This document shows, one piece after another, positions 19,501-24,843 of a DNA stretch of 24,843 nt. Both the position numbers and the translations under genes were made by a program. How positions within the stretch are numbered: the stretch's first letter is position 1; each line of letters starts with the position of its first letter. The notes below the pieces were generated by a model. The model had not been told where the DNA came from. It worked only from the letters and a program-made list of their open reading frames with translations, and did no database searches. Source of the DNA: Fusarium oxysporum f. sp. lycopersici 4287 (Eukaryota > Ascomycota > Sordariomycetes > Hypocreales > Nectriaceae); NCBI RefSeq assembly GCF_000149955.1, contig NW_017264861.1, positions 1-24,843 on the forward strand, in the 5' to 3' direction.

Positions 19501-20280
19501 TGCCTTCCGGATCGACGATCCAGTACCTTGCATGCGGAGCCTTCTACAGCAATTAAAGCATTACAGATGCTTATCTACGTCCCTTGCCTGCCAGCGCCCT
19601 GTATCCCTTATATATCTTATTTGTGGAGAGATTCGCCCTATTACAGGTCAGGAACCGATAGCTCCTGCAGCCAGGTCCCCTATATATCTTTGGTCTAGGG
19701 ATAGGCAGCCTCCCATGTGGCAGCAGCCTTATATCCTTATTTATCGGGCCCTGCAGCAACCAGGGTCTCTATCCTGACAAGGAGGACGATTCTACAAATA
19801 CAATTAATACTTGTAGTTGATCTCTAATAGTCTTTATAGCAGTTGCAGTATTAATACTCTTCCCTATCTAGTTTAAGCTTAATAGAAGCCTCGCAGAGCA
19901 GATAAAGTAAGATATCAAGCTGCTTGCAAAGCCAGATCATCTGGTTTATTTTAAAACCCTCTGCTAGCTGCCTTGCTCAGGAAGCTATTATAATAGTTTG
20001 CTTACTAAACCATTTCCTTAACTTAATGAGGACTAGCTTCATTTCCTAGATAATTAGTAGTTGCTTTTTATCTTTCTTTTATTTCTTATATCTTATCCTA
20101 TTCCTATCTCATCCCCTTTCCTTTTACTCTATAAATTATTATACTATCTTTTCTATTCTTTTCCTTTTCCTAACCCCTAAACTCTTATAGTAATCTGTCT
20201 CTAAACCCTAAGAGCCCTAAACCCTCTCCTTCCCCCCTGGCAGCACGGCCAGTTTTACCTAATAACTGTCAGACATTATG
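19501..20280. repeat. Pyrimidine-rich and AT-rich repeat-like DNA with telomere-like motifs
   Basis: The plus strand is strongly C/T-biased from about 20040 to 20250, with phrases such as TATCTTATCCTATTCC. CTAAACCCTAAGAGCCCTAA (from 20201) resembles degenerate CCCTAA telomere repeats. At 19600-19740, TATATATCTT-like phrases recur. No protein is encoded. It may be LINE 3' debris, a SINE-like element or a subtelomeric repeat. Confidence 0.4.
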
Positions 20281-21048
20281 TGTATTCGTCCATTGATCGA
20301 GGTAGGTATATTCATATTGCGTTCTGTTGAAGTCTGCCCCTTGGATGGTTTACCATTTCGGTTGTAATCTTGAAGTATCCCTGCTTGCACGTAACACCCA
20401 GTGCCTGTTCAACAATAACCGCGCTTGTCCTAGGGGAATGGTATATGCACTACCTGCGACTGCCATAGAATTTCGCCAACCCCAAGTATGATTCTGCCAG
20501 AACAACAGCCGGACTGGCGACTAGGCTGAACTCAGATTGTTCGGAACTATGAGTTAGCGACGTAAATAGATGACAGATGACAATGAGGTGAACATTTCAC
20601 CGAACGAGCCTCCTGTTCAGGTTCGAGTGGGATGATAAGTCGAAGGCGAGAAAAGTAACTTGTTTGCCTGCATATCTTACATTGATCTCTCTGGCTATTT
20701 CCAAGTAACGGTGATTGAGTCACGATGCCGGTTACTGTTTCATTTAGTGCCTGCTGTAATAGAGCTATGGAACTTGACAGGGTATCGTTATGGGAAGAAT
20801 TAGAAATGATTTTCGGGTTCCAGTGTGGTTCAGTTCTCAACATTATTGAGAAGTTGCTCTATACGATGCATATGTGTATTGATCATCATACAGTTTGTTT
20901 GTTATGGGCTACTAGAGTAATTCACTGTCGAGATATTATGTATATCACCAAACAGTATGCACTGAGAAATTCAGGAGTGAGCATTATCCATATCAACGCA
21001 CCACCCATACTTACAAAACCTTCTTGACATAATAATGAATGCACTCCC
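20281..21048. other. Intergenic stretch without a convincing gene
   Basis: Two overlapping open frames (20547-20843 minus and 20725-21027 plus) have no recognisable domain, and neither shows introns or a plausible start context. I see nothing else here. Confidence 0.4.
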
Positions 21049-22529
21049 CTATGCGATAGGCGTAGGCTCCAAATTCTGAGTTTCTTCAATTTTTAGAACG
21101 ACTCCAAATCGTTTGTTGCCTTGGTCCCAAATATGTCTTTCATTAGCATACTTCTAGAAATTTCAGCTTCTAGACGACATACCGCGTAAACCGACTTCAG
21201 AAAAGCTTCGCCAAAAATATCAAAGGGCAAGTTGCCCCTCGACTGAATTCCACCGTACCAGTTGTCTTTGTTTGCAGGTGTAAACACCAAATCCTGGGGC
21301 TGGATAACAAACTGCTTATCCCCAATCGCCACCTTGAATTCTGGAAGGTCTTCTCCATTTGTGCTTCTTGGGAAGACATAGCCCTGTTGGGTCGGGCTAT
21401 AACGCGCCCCAGGGATTGCATCATACAGCGCCTCGCAAACCTCGTCAGAAACCAAGACTAGAGTTATACTAGTGTCTGTAATGGCCTTATTACCGGAAAG
21501 ATCGATGATTTTGCCCTTCACAGAGAACCTGGCAGATAGGAACTTCCAGAAACCATCAGATGAGTCAATGTAGGTCAACGAAATTTCCTCTCCGGATCTC
21601 GCGACAAGGTCAGTATCAATGAAGCCAAAAGTATAGAATGACTCAGGCGAATTAGCGTCCCGCTGGCTGTAAAACGCCGAGGTAAAGAGCTCAGCCTCCT
21701 TGGGAATGTCATGTTGGTTGATCATGTTAACAACAGGAGTGTCTGCAGGGTCTGAATCCCAATTGGTCTTGACTGTGTTGATCTGTGGGAAAGCAAGGCC
21801 AAGAAGACCATCGCCCTTGCCCCGCGCAAATTGCTGGTCCAGTTGCGATGCAGGTTCAACAGTTTGATTCTTAATCGTCACACCACCACCGATAGTAACA
21901 TATCTGAGCCGCAATCTCCAGATGCTGAGCTCCCATCTCCATAGGAGATTTTCCACGTCTTATCGGTGAGCTCATTGAACGATGAGGAAGATAAAGGATT
22001 AAATACATTGTGACCTTTCTGAATTCTCTTACTCAATTCTGTTAAGAAGACCTTTAAGTACCTGGTCAGTGTTTTTCACTCCCTGCTTTAGTGCCTCATT
22101 AGGAATGCTTACCCAAAGGTCTGCGGATCCAGTGTCAAAGTCCAAATTGAACTTCTGAGGGGGTGTGCCAATTGACACCTCGCATAAGTACATGGAATCA
22201 AACGGCACGTCTTCAGCCGTAACCTCTCCAATTCGAGTTCCGTCGGCATCTAGAGTTCCATCGGTACCTAGCTTCTTTCGAAGAATCTTGGTCTGATAGA
22301 CACGTCCACCCATGGCAGCATGAAATACAGGGTGAGCGAGTCCACGTTGTTGGATTTGACGATCTTGGAAGTACGGTCCGGGTTTAGTAGATTTAAATCC
22401 AAAGCGGTTGAGAAGGTGAACGTAGGATTTGGTGCCATGTGGCTGATAGTGCGGGTTTCGCTTGATGCTGATCCTAGTCAGGCCACGGTCGAGTCTGAAT
22501 TGGCGTTGAACTTGATAGATAGCTTCCAT
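21049..22529 (-). pseudogene. Pepsin-type (A1) aspartic protease, frameshifted and catalytically damaged
   Basis: The first exon (22529-22062) begins MEAIYQVQRQFRLDRGLTRI and holds the first active-site motif, LDFDTGSADLWV (catalytic Asp132, intact). A 43-bp intron (22061-22019) leads to exon 2, with NPLSSSSF and WKISYGDGSSASGDCGSD, the flap region. Near 21900 one base is missing, so VTIGGGVTIKNQTVEPASQ continues in another frame. That frame runs through GDGLLGLAFPQINTV, FTSAFYSQRDANSPESFYTF, DNWYGGIQSRGNLPFDIFGE and FLKSVYAV. The second active-site motif reads ITDTSITLVLV, not the usual IADTGTTL. The C-terminal tail (IWDQGNKRFGVVLKIEETQN, ending at 21049) is in a third frame beyond a GTATGT donor at 21182, with no fitting acceptor. 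No signal peptide is evident. The family digests peptide bonds at acidic pH; this copy should not be active. Confidence 0.8.
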
Positions 22530-22640
22530 GTCGGGATATTCTTGTGATGTAGAGTTGAATATAAAAATGGCTAGCAGTAGCAGAGTGACCTTGGAGGAGA
22601 TGTAACGTCAGAACTGAAGAGATAACGGAGTCAGGGTCAA

Positions 22641-22646
22641 TTTATA
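22641..22646 (-). promoter_or_regulatory. TATA box of the aspartic protease relic
   Basis: On the minus strand this reads TATAAA, about 112 bp upstream of the ATG at 22529. The position fits a core promoter, so the copy may still be transcribed. Confidence 0.4.
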
Positions 22647-22649
22647 TTG

Positions 22650-22879
22650 CAAGTTGCAAAATCAACGGAAGCAGTGCTCTTGAAACAGCTATCAACGGCT
22701 CTTTATTATGTTCTTATATCTTCACTGATGGTCACATTTAAATTGCCGGTAATTCCTCAATTAATTATTATACGAGGAGCTAGACGTCTTGGCCACATCT
22801 GTCAGTGGTGGAGGGAGGAAAAAGGGAGGTTTACGCTGTAGCATGACCTTTCGTTCTGAAAGGCACTCCTAATTTGGTT
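22650..22879. other. Upstream region of the protease relic
   Basis: No gene is supported. A short open frame at 22647-22841 has no domain. GACGTCTTGG at 22784 resembles phrases in the tandem repeat that follows and may be a remnant of a further copy. Confidence 0.35.
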
Positions 22880-23211
22880 TAGACGCCGACTAATTACGGA
22901 AAACCAACTAGAATGATGCTTTTAATGTGATGAAATAAAGTGTTTTATTTGAAGTCTATTTAATGATGGAGGGAACAGTTAACATGTGAAAGCATAATCC
23001 ACACATATGTGTCGTCTTGGTTGCTTGATGTCTATGACTTTAATCTAGACGCTGATTAACAACAGTAGATCATCTAAACGAACGCTTCTAGAGTGATGTA
23101 ATAAACTGTAATCATGTTTAAAGTGTGGTAAAAGTGGAGGGAATAGTTGACATGTGAAAGCATAAGCTACGCACATGGACGTCTTGATTACTTGATGTCT
23201 GGTTGGTGTAA
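22880..23211. repeat. Diverged tandem duplication, two units of about 166 bp
   Basis: Unit 1 (about 22880-23045) and unit 2 (about 23046-23211) align along their length. Both begin with TAGACGC. Both contain GTGATG(A/T)AATAAA. Both share TGGAGGGAA(C/T)AGTT(A/G) followed by the exact 16-mer ACATGTGAAAGCATAA, and both end with CTTGATGTCT (23024 and 23191). The offset stays 166-167 bp throughout, so this is a true tandem copy. Most differences look like transitions. No coding capacity was noticed. Confidence 0.8.
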
Positions 23212-23459
23212 GGTAAAAGGAAATTTCCGACTAACTATAGCTGGGCTTGGTGTGTGATATAGGGAAGAGAGGGTGTCCGTTGAAGAGCAGGTTACCCAGG
23301 CTTTCACATGCTTTACTTCTGACAGAGCGGCGTTGTCTAGTGATTCTGGAGGTAGCATTATAAGGCTACCAAGTAAGTATCTCCTAGCCCAGTGTCAGCT
23401 GTGCAGCAGATCCTTTCAACCTGCATGTGATAATTAGATTAATATTTGGTAGGTAACGT

Positions 23460-23900
23460 CAGGCTGAGATAAAAATAAGTTACGGTAAATATAATTTAAT
23501 AGACCTAAGAGCTATATATAGATTATCTATCTTATTATTATTTTTAATAATAAAAAGGCTATAAATAATTTAACATAATAGGATATTAACTAAAGTATTA
23601 TATAATATATTTAATATCTATTTACTTTATATCAAGGATAAAAACCTTATATATATTACCTTAACTATATAACCTTGGCTTTATTTTATATATTATTTAT
23701 TTTATATATTAACTTATTTTAAAGTGAATTCAATGAGTATTTACAGCTAAATAATAAGTTTATTAAATAAAATATATTAAAGATAGATTAACCACAGCTA
23801 TACCAAAAGTAAGCCTAAGGTTGCATAGTCAAGATAACACAATCTAGGTTTTTAACCTTAATACAATATACGGCGTTATACACCACACCGAAAAACACTG
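23460..23900. repeat. Very AT-rich block, probably RIP-mutated repeat
   Basis: The sequence is dominated by TATA, TTAA and AATAT phrases with very few C or G, in sharp contrast to the genes nearby. This is the usual appearance of old repeats hit by repeat-induced point mutation. No element can be identified. A similar AT-rich block occupies 24640-24780. Confidence 0.55.
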
Positions 23901-24169
23901 TAACCGTAACATCAAGTCAACAGATCATACAGCTGTTGCCTCGAGCCTTAAGATCCAATTGGACAAGTGGCCTCAATCCACAAGAATAAAAAGATGTTTC
24001 ATCCCTCAGTTGGCAGGCCAAAACCACTTTCGATCGTCAACCTCCAAACGCGATTATCACTGGTGCAACAACCTATAATTCCAATCATGGAAATTGCGCC
24101 GCTGCGCAACCATCATCAGCGATGGTCAACCGGGTCAAGATTATCGGTCGACGTGGTCTAGGCGTACGT

Positions 24170-24520
24170 GACCGCAGAACAAAGCGATATCTCGGAGCTC
24201 GGGGCTAACTCCATCAGAAAATTGTATGCCATCCTTCGCCGTCGCTAGATCACAAGTAACTTCTTTCCACATATCGACGACTTATCGCCGCTACAGTGAG
24301 TTAATCTCACTATATTCGATTGCCAGCAACTCGTTGAGGAGGATGACCAAGACGAGTATGTAACGAAATTCATCTGGGGCCAGAGGAACGCGCTAGAAAG
24401 CCTTGCTGATCAGTTGAAGGATAAGGCGGGGTTATCCCTCTGACAGCAGGCCTTTATCGGCAATGATGCATACTTATGCGAGGTCAATGGAGTTGAAACG
24501 CACCATTGCAGAGATTAAAT
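24170..24520 (+). pseudogene. Unidentified coding relic
   Basis: One frame gives EQSDISELGANSIRKLYAIL then RRR, a TAG, and ITSNFFPHIDDLSPLQ. After a GTGAGT...CCAG stretch of about 35 bp, protein-like sequence resumes with EEDDQDEYVTKFIWGQRNAL and ESLADQLKDKAGLSL, then TGA and QQAFIGNDAYLCEVNGVETH. The composition is coding-like and breaks at stops rather than fading. The putative intron would be unusually short. I do not recognise the family; it lies between two AT-rich blocks and could be a gene fragment or part of a transposon open reading frame. Confidence 0.35.
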
Positions 24521-24639
24521 AGATAGTGTGAATGTTCTATTATGAGAAAAGAGGGTAACTGCAGGGTAGAGAAGGGGAAAGAGGGAAAGAAGGCAAATCA
24601 AGAAAACAATAGTTTAGTATTCAGAAAAACGGTAAAGTT

Positions 24640-24843
24640 AAAGACCTGAGGCTGGCTTGGTTAGTTAAAATTAAACTATATTAGGTAATAAGATATTAAA
24701 CTAAGAAAAATACATTATTATAACATAATATAATAATATATAGGATAAGTTAGATTACAATAGTATATATATAAGAGGTCATATTTTCGCACTAAATATT
24801 CCAATCGAAAGTATCCTATAACTCGGGAGATATAGCATGAGCA
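24640..24843. repeat. AT-rich block at the right edge
   Basis: AT-rich sequence, similar in character to 23460-23900, extends to about 24780 and is followed by mixed sequence to the window end. A purine-rich run (24545-24600) precedes it. No gene is seen. Confidence 0.4.

Noticed and set aside
20600..20640. GGTTCGAGT resembling a tRNA B box
   Set aside because: No matching A box at the right distance and no acceptor stem could be formed around it.
1..24843. CRISPR arrays, rRNA, prokaryotic operons or ribosome binding sites
   Set aside because: Spliceosomal introns and gene families show eukaryotic DNA; no regularly spaced repeats or rRNA-like sequence were seen.

Overview
The window looks like nuclear DNA of a filamentous ascomycete, most likely a Sordariomycete and probably Fusarium or a close relative. 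The reasons are short phase-conserving introns (43-67 bp, with GTAAGT/GTATGT-type donors and CTAAC-like branch sites), the families present (fungal RGS, fungal rhodopsin-like seven-helix protein, choline/GABA-type permease, a FREQUENCY paralogue, OTT_1508-like deaminase), and AT-rich blocks that look RIP-mutated. The genus is an inference. Gene density is low, and working genes sit beside many broken ones, which suggests an accessory or subtelomere-like compartment.

Layout. 1-525: C-terminal end of a deaminase-like gene that enters from the left edge. 692-1573 (-): a poorly resolved C2H2 zinc-finger gene, probably decayed. 3014-3754 (+): an intact intronless gene for a short RGS protein. 4368-4469 (-): an orphan 5' exon of a short-chain dehydrogenase. 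4823-7393: largely empty. 7394-8757 (+): a broken copy of the circadian clock gene frequency (frq), carrying the coiled coil and the block after it, four in-frame stops, one frameshift and no C-terminal half. About 9093-9410 (-): an unidentified pseudogene with two in-frame TAA codons. 9543-9896 (-): a small secreted cysteine-containing protein with one intron. 9957-12741: no convincing gene.

12742-18095 is the healthiest part. It holds a four-exon APC-type permease (-), a divergently transcribed four-exon rhodopsin-like membrane protein (+), and a two-exon GNAT acetyltransferase (+). All three models splice cleanly to full-length proteins (534, 397 and 235 aa). 18590-19500 (+) is a frameshifted RNase H region from a Tad-type LINE, followed by a pyrimidine-rich tract with telomere-like CCCTAA motifs. 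21049-22529 (-) is a pepsin-type aspartic protease with a frameshift and a damaged second catalytic motif. The right end holds a diverged 166-bp tandem duplication, very AT-rich DNA, and an unidentified coding relic near 24170-24520.

The genes do not form an obvious pathway. The clearest theme is accessory-type duplication and decay: paralogues of core regulators (frq, RGS), a secreted protein, and transporter/receptor-like membrane proteins among transposon remains. The most notable item is the frq-like pseudogene. Frame reading was done by eye; no database search or alignment was run.
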